From the NCBI GenBank assembly GCA_964401615.1, contig CAYNZF010000025.1:1-26003 (forward strand): a DNA stretch of 26,003 nt, given 5' to 3'. Under the pieces are notes generated by a model, which saw nothing but the letters and a program-made list of their open reading frames with translations, had not been told where the DNA came from and searched no databases. This DNA is from JAXGQD01 sp964401615 (lineage in GTDB: Bacteria; Bacillota; Clostridia; Saccharofermentanales; Fastidiosipilaceae). Positions 7,166-14,656 of this stretch are shown here, one piece after another (positions within the stretch are counted from its first letter, which is position 1; each line of letters opens with the position of its first letter). Both the position numbers and the translations under genes were made by a program.

Positions 7166-8764
7166 TCAATTTTTCTTGCGCGGAGATTTCTCTTCCTGCG
7201 GCATTTGATAACCCAGCTCGCCCAATATGGAGGGACGGTTACGCCAGTCCGGGCGCACTTTGACAAAAAGTTCCAGAAAGACCTTGCAGCCCAGCATTTC
7301 TTCGATGGAAATGCGCGCAGAGCTGCCGATACGTTTGAGCATGGAGCCGTTTTTGCCGATCAAAATGATTTTATGCGTCTCTCGTTCACAAAGAATATCG
7401 GCTTGTATCTTGACGAAACTGCGGGCGTACTCATCATCCGTGCCATCCAGAAAATCCTCCTCAAAACTGGTAATGATTACGCCGGTTCCATGAGGGATTT
7501 CCTGATTGGTAAAACGCAGGATTTTTTCACGAATCAATTCGGCAGCCAGCTGGCGCTCGGTTTGATCGGTGTAATCCTCCTGTGCGTAAAAACGCGGGCC
7601 TTCAGGCAAACATTTGATGATTTCTTCCAGCAGCAGCGCGGAACCGTCACCTTTCAGGGCGGAGATCGGTACAATGGCCGTAAAATTCACTTCTTTGGCT
7701 ATTCGCTTGATTAAGGGCAAAAGTTCCGGCTTATCAACAAGATCGATCTTATTGATAGCCAGCAGCACCGGTCGGCCCGCAGCTTCAGCCTGTTTGGCGA
7801 GTTCGAGTTCATGTTTGGTCAAAAAACGTTTCGAAGCATCCATGATGAACAAGACAACGTCGCTGTCCTTGATAGCGCCCAATGCTCCATCCATCATGAA
7901 GCTGCCCAGCTTGTGTTTGGGGCTGTGCAAGCCCGGGGTATCAATAAAGATGCACTGCGCTTTATCTGTGTCGATGATGCAGCGAATGTTGGTGCGCGTG
8001 GTTTGGGCCTTGTGCGAGGTGATGGCCAGATATTCACCGCTCAGCTGGTTTAAGAGCGTTGATTTTCCGGCGTTGGGGCGGCCGACAATCGCGACAAAAC
8101 CCGATTTGAAACCTTTGGGAGTGGCAATCTGCGCGTTTGCTGAAACAAGTTCCGCTTGAGGGCCAGGCTGCAGCACTCTATCTACAGCAGTTTCCGCGAC
8201 CGAAAGACCGAGTTTATCCATTAAGCTGCTTTGTAATTTGCGCATTTTTTTCTCGCCTGCGGCTTCGGCGTGATCGAAGCCGACAAGATGTAAAAAGCCG
8301 TGCAGAGCCAAAAATATCAATTCGCGTTCAAAACTGTGCCCGTACTCAGTGGCCTGCGCAGTCGCGCGTTCCGGGCATATGACAATATCACCCAAATTGA
8401 TCGCCAGCTCCGGAGGCGCGGCCGGCGAGGGCTGCTCAGAGGTGAATTTCGCCATCGCCGCGCTTTCATCCAGCGGAAATAGTGCGGCAGCATCCAAAAC
8501 AGCCGGTGTTTTGCCTTCCGAAAATTCATGCAAAGGAAAGGACAGTACATCCGTGGTCTCGTTCACGGAACGAGCCTCCAGGTTGATTTTTTTCATTTGA
8601 CGTGGCCCCACAAAACTCAAACTGAGCTCAGGTTGAACGTTTTTCAATGCTCCTCTGGAAAAAGCAGGTATGCTTTCCCAGGCTAGCTCCAGCGCTTCAG
8701 TCAGATGTGCTTTATAAATTTGAAGGCTGTATTTGCTTTGGGTGTTTAGAAACTGGACGTGCAT
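7166..8764 (-). CDS. YbeY-Era fusion: endoribonuclease YbeY joined to GTPase Era
   Basis: One 532-residue frame carries two proteins that are normally separate. Residues 1-190 are YbeY, an rRNA-maturation metalloprotein with the zinc triad H155xxxH159xxxxxH165 (HGFLHLVGFDH) and the TDVLSFPLHE strand. An Ala/Pro-rich insertion (about 82-119) precedes LGDIVICPERA. Residues about 191-218 are a linker. Residues 219-532 are Era, a 30S-assembly GTPase: G1 GRPNAGKS (228-235), G2 near T255, G3 DTPG (275-278), G4 NKID (338-341), G5 SAL (368-370). The KH domain has GKNG (470-473) and ends VKVRPDWRNRP. No stop, frameshift or internal ribosome site marks the junction. The ATG has GAGG seven bases upstream and overlaps the end of pgpH by 53 bases; recO follows by three bases. 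dgkA and cdd, usually between ybeY and era, are absent. Confidence 0.96.
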   Translation of the reverse strand: MHVQFLNTQSKYSLQIYKAHLTEALELAWESIPAFSRGALKNVQPELSLSFVGPRQMKKINLEARSVNETTDVLSFPLHEFSEGKTPAVLDAAALFPLDESAAMAKFTSEQPSPAAPPELAINLGDIVICPERATAQATEYGHSFERELIFLALHGFLHLVGFDHAEAAGEKKMRKLQSSLMDKLGLSVAETAVDRVLQPGPQAELVSANAQIATPKGFKSGFVAIVGRPNAGKSTLLNQLSGEYLAITSHKAQTTRTNIRCIIDTDKAQCIFIDTPGLHSPKHKLGSFMMDGALGAIKDSDVVLFIMDASKRFLTKHELELAKQAEAAGRPVLLAINKIDLVDKPELLPLIKRIAKEVNFTAIVPISALKGDGSALLLEEIIKCLPEGPRFYAQEDYTDQTERQLAAELIREKILRFTNQEIPHGTGVIITSFEEDFLDGTDDEYARSFVKIQADILCERETHKIILIGKNGSMLKRIGSSARISIEEMLGCKVFLELFVKVRPDWRNRPSILGELGYQMPQEEKSPRKKN

Positions 8765-11198
8765 CCGGATACCTCACTCTTTCGTGAAATTGACCTTGAT
8801 AAGTCTGTACAAAAGACAATATGAGCTGTTCAACTTCTTGATATGACAAGCCTGAATTGATCAATTGATTCTGTTCATTTTTGATTTTTACGATATTGCG
8901 CGCGACCTTTTCGGCCCCCGCTAAATCCTTGGTTTGGGTGGAGCGGATGGCCGCTTCCAATGAATCCGCCAGCATCACGATCGCCGTCTCCCTGGAGGCA
9001 GGAATCGGCCAGGGGTAGCGGAAATCATCTTCGCTTGGCACCGGTTCACCTTTCAGCTCGGCTTCCTCTACCGCTTTGTAGTAGAACGAAGCTTGCAGAG
9101 TATTGCCGTGATGTTCAAAGATGAAGTTTTGCAGCGGCAAAGGCAAGCGGTGTCGGCGAGCGGTTTTCAGCCCGCCTTCTACATGCCCGATGATCAGAGA
9201 AACGCTTTCCTGGGGAGTCAGATAGTCGTGCGGGTTATAGTCCGTCTGGTTTTCTGTGAAAACTTCGGGGTGATCCATTTTGCCAATGTCATGGTAATAC
9301 GCACCGACCCTCACCAGCAGTGAATCCGCGCCGATGACTTCAGCCCCTTTCTCAGCCAGATTGGCGACCATCATGGAATGTTGATACGTCCCGGGGGCTT
9401 CGAGAAAGAGTCTTCTCAACAAGGGCTGGCTGGGTTGAGCGAGTTTGATCAGGTGAGTAGCTGAAACAGATGAGCTGAGTATTTCCAAAAGTGGTTGGAC
9501 ACCCAAGGCAGCGACAGCGCACAGACCGCCGCAGAGTCCGGCAATCAAGGCATTTTGACCGATCGTACCCCATGGATTTTTTACCAAAACTCCATATACC
9601 ACGACCATGAGCGCAGGGCTGAACAGTGATACAGCGATGAGCCAGGCGTTATTTCGCAGCTTTTTAAGTTCTTCAGCGATTAGGGATATGCAAAACAGTC
9701 CGAACAAGACTGTAAATAAGGCGCCTGTACTCGAGATAAACGGAATCAACGCGATGGTCGTCAAAATGGATATCACAATACCGATTTCGAAGCTAAAATG
9801 AATGGTCAGAACAATGGCCAGAAAATAGAGCGGTGCCGCGTAAACCGAAAATTTTGTCAAAAAAGCAGCGAGCACATATATGAAAATAATCGTGAGTAAA
9901 ATCAACAAAATGTCGCGCCTGCTCTTTGAGTGAGTCTTTAATTTAACTGACAAAAACACCACCACAGAAAGTGCGATAACCGTCATGAGGGCAAAAATCT
10001 GAAAAAGCAATGTGTAATCAAAGCCCGGTTGTTGTATCAGATTAAGTTCTTCAAGATAGCCGTAGGTTTTAGCATCAATCACGTCGCCTATACTTAGTAT
10101 GCGAGTGCCTGCCGGAATCATGGTCGGGTTGCTGAAAATACGTGCGCTTTCAGCCGCTCTGGCTTTTTCGGTCGCGTCTTCATCCAGCATGACATTGGGT
10201 TTTAGAAAAGCAGTCAATACACTGGCGACGCTGGCATATTCATTTTTATACAAATTTACGCTCTGCGTGAGGTCTTGGACACGTGCGTCTATTTCAGCAC
10301 TGAGTCCGGCGCTGTCATGAGCATTGCTCATGATTTGTTGAGCGATGGTGATGGACTGTTCCTTGATGCTTTGGTAAAAAGAGTCTTCCAAGCTGATCAG
10401 CATGCTGGCATGTTGTGTCAGCAGTTCGAAACCCAAACTGGTGGAACTGCGGTTGATCAAGCGTTGGGCATAGGTATCTATTTGTTCAGGGGTGTAGGTC
10501 AGCAGAGAGCTCGGCGTTTCTGTCGGTGTCGTAGCGGCTGTGGTCTGAGTCGGGACGGTTTGGGTCGTTGCGGCAGGGGCTGTCGAAGCGGCGGGATCAG
10601 TCGCGCTGCCGCCACCAGCTGATGCGGTTGAGGAAGCAGCCGTCTCTGCGGCGGCCGGTGTGCTTGTAACAGTCGCAGCAGCAGTCGTGGTGGTGGGGGT
10701 TACAGCAGGGGGGCTTACCTTTGGGGTGGCGATTTCTTTCAATTCGGCCCTTGTCTGGTCAACCAGGGAATAGAACAGCTGCACACGGGCGACCGCTAAA
10801 TCCGATTCTTCAACGGATCGCTTATAGACTTGAGGGATGTTCAATGCGGCCTGTTCAGCTCTGCGATTGGTTGTTTCCCGGTCGATGATATCCCTTTGCG
10901 AGGTGATGTCGACCTGAGAAACATCTCCCACATTGACTTCATAACGCTCAGGCAATGAAACCACATATGTGAATGCGGTCAAAGCAGCGACAAGAAAAAA
11001 GAAGAGCAAAATTTGACTCGCATGCTTGATGAAATATTTTCCGAAAAAACTTTTGACTTGACGCCAGAAATACGCGCCCGTTTGCATGGACTCCCAGGCC
11101 GTCGCTGAATTGTTGTTCAGCCCGTTGCTCATGTTTGACGCAGCGGTTTTCCGTGCACGGATCCCCGGCCGCTTCTCTGATCTAGGTGAACGAGCCAT
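8712..11198 (-). CDS. pgpH: PgpH-type 7TM-HD phosphodiesterase (YqfF family), likely cyclic-di-AMP hydrolase
   Basis: This membrane enzyme of 828 residues belongs to the family that hydrolyses cyclic di-AMP to pApA (PgpH of Listeria). A transmembrane helix at about 62-83 leads into an extracellular domain with the family motif ISQRDIIDRETT-like TSQRDIIDRETTNRRAEQAA. A cluster of membrane helices follows at about 392-568, then a cytoplasmic HD domain: H607 (TYQHSMMVANLAE), H636-D637 (YYHDIGKM), EHHGNT and MLADSLEAAIRS. Residues about 157-231 are an unusual Thr/Ala/Pro/Ser-rich tract inside the extracellular domain. The start is ATG 11198 (MARSPRS), with AAGGGGGG eight bases upstream; an upstream in-frame ATG at 11234 lies deeper in phoH and lacks a site. 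It overlaps phoH by 17 bases and ybeY-era by 53 bases, in the conserved phoH-pgpH-ybeY order. Confidence 0.94.
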   Translation of the reverse strand: MARSPRSEKRPGIRARKTAASNMSNGLNNNSATAWESMQTGAYFWRQVKSFFGKYFIKHASQILLFFFLVAALTAFTYVVSLPERYEVNVGDVSQVDITSQRDIIDRETTNRRAEQAALNIPQVYKRSVEESDLAVARVQLFYSLVDQTRAELKEIATPKVSPPAVTPTTTTAAATVTSTPAAAETAASSTASAGGGSATDPAASTAPAATTQTVPTQTTAATTPTETPSSLLTYTPEQIDTYAQRLINRSSTSLGFELLTQHASMLISLEDSFYQSIKEQSITIAQQIMSNAHDSAGLSAEIDARVQDLTQSVNLYKNEYASVASVLTAFLKPNVMLDEDATEKARAAESARIFSNPTMIPAGTRILSIGDVIDAKTYGYLEELNLIQQPGFDYTLLFQIFALMTVIALSVVVFLSVKLKTHSKSRRDILLILLTIIFIYVLAAFLTKFSVYAAPLYFLAIVLTIHFSFEIGIVISILTTIALIPFISSTGALFTVLFGLFCISLIAEELKKLRNNAWLIAVSLFSPALMVVVYGVLVKNPWGTIGQNALIAGLCGGLCAVAALGVQPLLEILSSSVSATHLIKLAQPSQPLLRRLFLEAPGTYQHSMMVANLAEKGAEVIGADSLLVRVGAYYHDIGKMDHPEVFTENQTDYNPHDYLTPQESVSLIIGHVEGGLKTARRHRLPLPLQNFIFEHHGNTLQASFYYKAVEEAELKGEPVPSEDDFRYPWPIPASRETAIVMLADSLEAAIRSTQTKDLAGAEKVARNIVKIKNEQNQLINSGLSYQEVEQLILSFVQTYQGQFHERVRYPDARPVSKHPKQIQPSNL

Positions 11199-12156
11199 GG
11201 GAACGTCCCCCCTTTTCATAAGCCTCATAAGCACGGATGATGCGTTGGACTAAACCATTGCGCACAACGTCACTTTGATCCAGATCGATGAAACTCAGAC
11301 CTTCGACCGACTTCAGGATGTGCCTGACGCCTTTTAAACCGGATTTTTTATCTACGGGCAGGTCAACTTGAGTCACATCACCGGTGATCACCGCTTTCGA
11401 ATTGAAACCAATGCGCGTGAGAAACATTTTCATCTGCTCCATCGTCGTATTTTGGGCTTCATCGAGAATAATGAAGGAGGAGTCCAAGGTGCGGCCCCGC
11501 ATATAAGCCAGGGGTGAAACTTCAATCGAACCTTTTTCCAGATTTTTTAAATATTGTTCCGGACCCATCAACTCGAACAGTGCATCGTACAACGGACGCA
11601 TGTAAGGATCGACCTTGGTCTGTAGATCACCGGGCAGGAAACCTAGTTTTTCACCGGCTTCAACTGCAGGTCTTGTCAAAATAATCCGTTCTACCTCTTG
11701 TTGTCTGAACGCCTGAACCGCCATCGCGACCGCAAGAAAAGTTTTACCCGTTCCCGCAGGACCAACGGCAAAAGTCACTTCGTTTTTACGCATCGCTTCG
11801 ATATATCGGGTTTGACCTTGAGTTTTACTGCTGATGGGGCGCCCTTTGGCGGTAATGCAGACCGCGTTCGGTGCGAAACTTTTCACATCACTCAATTTCT
11901 GTTCAGAGGCGATTTCAGAAAGATAGTGCACGGCATGAGCATCAGGAGTTATCCCGTTTTTGTTCAAGGTCAGCATCTTTTCCAAAATCACGTGCGCGGC
12001 TTGCACCGGTTCCGGTTCACCGCTGATTTCCAAGCCATCCAGGCGGATTTCGATTTGTACATTCAGTTGTTTTTCAAGTTCTTGAAAATGCGTGTTAAGC
12101 GCGCCGCTGAGCATACTCAGATCGTTTATGTCATTTATGTAAAGTTTGTCTTCCAT
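11182..12156 (-). CDS. phoH: PhoH-like ATPase (YbeZ)
   Basis: This 324-residue PhoH/YbeZ protein is an AAA-type ATPase functionally linked with YbeY in RNA metabolism. An N-terminal KH-like segment (about 20-70) precedes the PhoH domain: Walker A GPAGTGKT (132-139), RPAVEAGEKLGFLPGDLQTK, Walker B FIILDEAQN and the TGDVTQVDLP sensor region. Length matches the family (about 320). It starts at ATG 12156 and ends 17 bases inside pgpH. The order phoH-pgpH-ybeY-era-recO is the Firmicutes standard. A -10-like TATAATATAAT lies just upstream (12188-12198), but rluD ends only 55 bases upstream, so read-through from rluD is equally likely. Confidence 0.96.
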   Translation of the reverse strand: MEDKLYINDINDLSMLSGALNTHFQELEKQLNVQIEIRLDGLEISGEPEPVQAAHVILEKMLTLNKNGITPDAHAVHYLSEIASEQKLSDVKSFAPNAVCITAKGRPISSKTQGQTRYIEAMRKNEVTFAVGPAGTGKTFLAVAMAVQAFRQQEVERIILTRPAVEAGEKLGFLPGDLQTKVDPYMRPLYDALFELMGPEQYLKNLEKGSIEVSPLAYMRGRTLDSSFIILDEAQNTTMEQMKMFLTRIGFNSKAVITGDVTQVDLPVDKKSGLKGVRHILKSVEGLSFIDLDQSDVVRNGLVQRIIRAYEAYEKGGRSHGSFT

Positions 12157-12192
12157 CCATCACCTTTTAGTGCCAGCCTGTTTTTTCATTAT

Positions 12193-12198
12193 ATTATA
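12193..12198 (-). promoter_or_regulatory. Possible -10 element upstream of phoH
   Basis: Two overlapping TATAAT hexamers are read on the minus strand (first at 12198-12193, second at 12193-12188) in the 55-base rluD-phoH gap. No -35 sits at 16-18 bases and no TGn extension precedes the first hexamer, so this may be chance AT-richness. If used, it would give phoH-pgpH-ybeY/era-recO its own start. Confidence 0.3.
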
Positions 12199-12211
12199 CA
12201 CGCTAATGAAC

Positions 12212-13150
12212 TCAGCCTCTTTGCCGAGTGATCAATTCCAGAAAATAATCGGGCAGTTCTGCCTCCACGTGGATGGCCTGCCCGCTGACCGGATGAATAA
12301 AATCCAACGCGGAAGCATGCAGTGCCTGGCCATGCAAGCCGTAAGTTTCCCCTCGCGGCGCGTAGACCGGATCTGCGACCACCGGATGACCGATGTACTT
12401 AAGGTGGACACGAATTTGATGTGTGCGACCGGTTTCCAAATCGAGGTCCAGCAGGGTCATCGATTTGAGTTTTTCCTTGATCTTGAAATGAGTCACGGCC
12501 GACCGGCCATCCGCCCGCACGGTCATCTTTTGCCGATCATCCGCGGCTCGACCGATAGGCATATCGATGGTGCCTGATTCAGCGGTCACATGCCCGTATA
12601 CAAGGGCGACATAATGTCGTTTGATCTCGTGTTTACGCAACGCATTGGCCAATTTGGCATGCACCCGCACATCTTTGACCACAAGAAGCAAACCCGAGGT
12701 GTCTTTATCGATGCGATGAACGATACCCGGTCTGAAAACACCCTGTGCGTCGGATAATTGGTCCCCATAATGGTAGAGCAAGCCGTTGACAAGTGTGTCT
12801 TGAGCATGGCCCGCAGCCGGATGGACCACAAGACCCTGGGGCTTGTTCACAACGAGTAAATAGTCATCTTCATAGCGGATATCAAGCTCCATGACCTGGG
12901 GCAAAGGCAATTCAGCTAACGTCACCGCGTCCGGCGGGCAAACTTCAAAAGCACGCCCGGTTTTTGTTTTCTCACCGCTTTTAATCTTTTTTCCATCGCA
13001 GAGGATGCGGCCTTCATCGAACCAATGTCTGAGCTGTGCCCGGCTGATTCCGGGTCTGTGCTCCTCAATCTGTCCAAGCAAATAAACGTCTGCGCGTTCT
13101 CCCCCCTGTTCCGGCACAAAAAGCCAGCGTTCAGAATTTTCATTCATCAT
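12212..13150 (-). CDS. rluD: RluD-type 23S rRNA pseudouridine synthase
   Basis: This is a large-subunit rRNA pseudouridine synthase of the RluA/RluC/RluD family, 312 residues. An N-terminal S4 RNA-binding domain (about 15-85, with GISRAQLRHWFDEGRILCDG) precedes the catalytic domain with the active-site Asp D148 in HRIDKDTSGLLLVVK. The family motifs NKPQGLVVHPAAGH and ETGRTHQIRVHL are present. The start is set at ATG 13150 (MMNEN), with GGAG seven bases upstream. It overlaps the lspA stop by 11 bases, so the two are coupled; lspA-rluD is a common Firmicutes pair. The family is certain. RluD rather than another paralogue is inferred from the lspA neighbour and the S4 domain. Confidence 0.93.
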   Translation of the reverse strand: MMNENSERWLFVPEQGGERADVYLLGQIEEHRPGISRAQLRHWFDEGRILCDGKKIKSGEKTKTGRAFEVCPPDAVTLAELPLPQVMELDIRYEDDYLLVVNKPQGLVVHPAAGHAQDTLVNGLLYHYGDQLSDAQGVFRPGIVHRIDKDTSGLLLVVKDVRVHAKLANALRKHEIKRHYVALVYGHVTAESGTIDMPIGRAADDRQKMTVRADGRSAVTHFKIKEKLKSMTLLDLDLETGRTHQIRVHLKYIGHPVVADPVYAPRGETYGLHGQALHASALDFIHPVSGQAIHVEAELPDYFLELITRQRG

Positions 13151-13691
13151 GGTGCAGCTCCGTCGCTTCCGGTTTTTCCAGGTAGAGGTCAAGGTCTTGT
13201 TCAGGATTATATTTTTTCAAGATGATCAACAGGACAATGAGAAGGACATGCACGGTTAAGTAGCAATCCGCCACATTGAAGGTAGGAAAAATATAAGACC
13301 CGAAGTGGAGATCAAAAAAATCAAGGACATAGCCGTTTTGAATACGGTCAATACCATTTCCGATCGTGCCGGCGGCCAGCATCATGAAGAGGTACTTGCC
13401 AAATTTAGATTGAGCACGATAAACAAAATAAATAAAAATCAATCCCGCGATCACAGAGATTGTCGAGAGCACATAAATGCCCCAGTCCTGTCCGGCCATG
13501 AAGCTAAAGGCCGCACCGCGGTTGTAGGTTTTATCCAAGAAGAAAAAACCCGGAATAACTGGAATGCTTTCTGAATCACTTAAATTTCGGTCTATGAAGA
13601 TTTTACTGATTTGATCGATAATGACGAGCAGCATTAAACCGATATAAGCCATGGTCGTTTGTTTCTTGTTGAACGCCTTGTTTTGGGTCAT
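13140..13691 (-). CDS. lspA: Lipoprotein signal peptidase (signal peptidase II)
   Basis: LspA is the aspartic membrane protease that removes signal peptides from prolipoproteins. The 183-residue protein has four hydrophobic segments (about 14-33, 67-90, 98-115 and 140-158) and both catalytic Asp motifs: GNGIDR (D115) and FNVADCYLTV (D142). The family strand TYNRGAAFSF is also present. A charged, Glu-rich tail of about 24 residues follows the last helix. It lies 21 bases after ymdB and overlaps rluD by 11 bases. No promoter is visible in the short ymdB-lspA gap, so co-transcription from the ymdB promoter is expected. Confidence 0.96.
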   Translation of the reverse strand: MTQNKAFNKKQTTMAYIGLMLLVIIDQISKIFIDRNLSDSESIPVIPGFFFLDKTYNRGAAFSFMAGQDWGIYVLSTISVIAGLIFIYFVYRAQSKFGKYLFMMLAAGTIGNGIDRIQNGYVLDFFDLHFGSYIFPTFNVADCYLTVHVLLIVLLIILKKYNPEQDLDLYLEKPEATELHHDE

Positions 13692-13712
13692 CTTACTTTT
13701 ATCTCTTCTCTA

Positions 13713-14501
13713 TTAATAAATTTTAGCTTTTAAGTTGATGCGCTCTATTGCGAGGCAGCGTCCTGTTTCATCTTCCAAAGACAGGGCAACAGCCTGAAAG
13801 CTGATCGGACCCTCTGCAAGCAGGTACCGTGATGGAAGTTGCTGGGCCAGTCGGCGCAGCGAACTTTCGATCTGCATGCCAATGATGCTGTCATATGGTC
13901 CTGTCATCCCTACGTCTGTGATGTATCCGGTAAATTCTTCAAGTATGCGCTCATCCGCGGTTTGAACATGCGTGTGGGTTCCACATACCGCACTCACTCG
14001 ACCCGCGACACTGTAAGCCATGGCTATTTTTTCCGCACTTGCCTCAGCGTGCATGTCAATCAAAATGTGCTTGACATTCTCTTTTTTCAAGATTTTTAGA
14101 ATGCGTTCCACTTCGGTAAAAGGTGACTGGACCGGCGACATGTAAACCTGACCCAGTAAATTGATGACGGCCAATTTTCGCCCGCCAATCGGATATATCG
14201 CGTAACCTTTGCCGGGCCAATCCGCCAAACCATTGGCAGGTCTAAGCATTTTGGTATCTTGATCGATTGATTTCAGAAGTTCAGGTTTGGACCAGGTATG
14301 GTTGCCCAGAGTAATCACCTGGACACCGGCCGCATACAGCTGAGCGGCAATTTGTGAGGTCATTCCCAGACCGCCCGCCGCATTTTCGCCGTTCGCGATA
14401 ACAAAATCACATTTATACTTCTGTTTCAGGGCAGGAAGTTCAGCACTGACCGCTTTGATCGCCGCGTTTCCGACGATGTCCCCTATGAAAATGATATTCA
14501 C
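13713..14501 (-). CDS. ymdB: YmdB-family metallophosphoesterase (TIGR00282)
   Basis: This 262-residue calcineurin-like phosphoesterase resembles Bacillus YmdB, which has cyclic-nucleotide phosphodiesterase activity and affects biofilm and motility decisions. Metal-binding motifs appear in order: FIGDIVG (residues 5-11), NGEN (37-40), GNHTW (66-70), DMHAEASAEK and GTHTHVQTAD, followed by TDVGMTGP. Length matches the family (about 260). The start is GTG, preceded by GCAGG. It follows rny in the usual rny-ymdB order, but a strong terminator separates them and an extended -10 lies just upstream, so ymdB seems to head the unit ymdB-lspA-rluD. Exact substrate is not readable from sequence. Confidence 0.95.
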   Translation of the reverse strand: MNIIFIGDIVGNAAIKAVSAELPALKQKYKCDFVIANGENAAGGLGMTSQIAAQLYAAGVQVITLGNHTWSKPELLKSIDQDTKMLRPANGLADWPGKGYAIYPIGGRKLAVINLLGQVYMSPVQSPFTEVERILKILKKENVKHILIDMHAEASAEKIAMAYSVAGRVSAVCGTHTHVQTADERILEEFTGYITDVGMTGPYDSIIGMQIESSLRRLAQQLPSRYLLAEGPISFQAVALSLEDETGRCLAIERINLKAKIY

Positions 14502-14543
14502 TGAAACCTGCTTTCTGTTGTGGCTGTCGAGGCATACGCTGAC

Positions 14544-14552
14544 ATCATAGCA
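14544..14552 (-). promoter_or_regulatory. Putative extended -10 promoter of ymdB
   Basis: The minus strand reads TGCTATGAT: TGn followed by TATGAT (5 of 6 to consensus), about 43 bases upstream of the ymdB GTG and downstream of the rny terminator. No clear -35 is seen. Confidence 0.45.
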
Positions 14553-14593
14553 AAACTAAGCCCTAAAGGGTACTTTTTCCAAGCATTTTCCAT

Positions 14594-14635
14594 AAAAAAT
14601 ACTTCTCCGTCACGCCGCAGCGTGACAAAGAAGTA
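14594..14635 (-). terminator. Rho-independent terminator of rny
   Basis: TACTTCT and GTCACGC (14600-14606, 14609-14615) pair with GCGTGAC and AGAAGTA (14620-14626, 14629-14635), with two mismatches between the arms and loop CGCA. On the minus strand the stem is followed by six T (complement of A run 14594-14599). It lies 21 bases past the rny stop. Confidence 0.92.
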
Positions 14636-14656
14636 CTCTTATGTGCTGGATTGCAT

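Noticed and set aside
7205..8159. Plus-strand open frames of 169 and 181 codons opposite era
   Set aside because: Both are antisense to the GTPase domain, where codon bias keeps the opposite strand open; no domain is seen.
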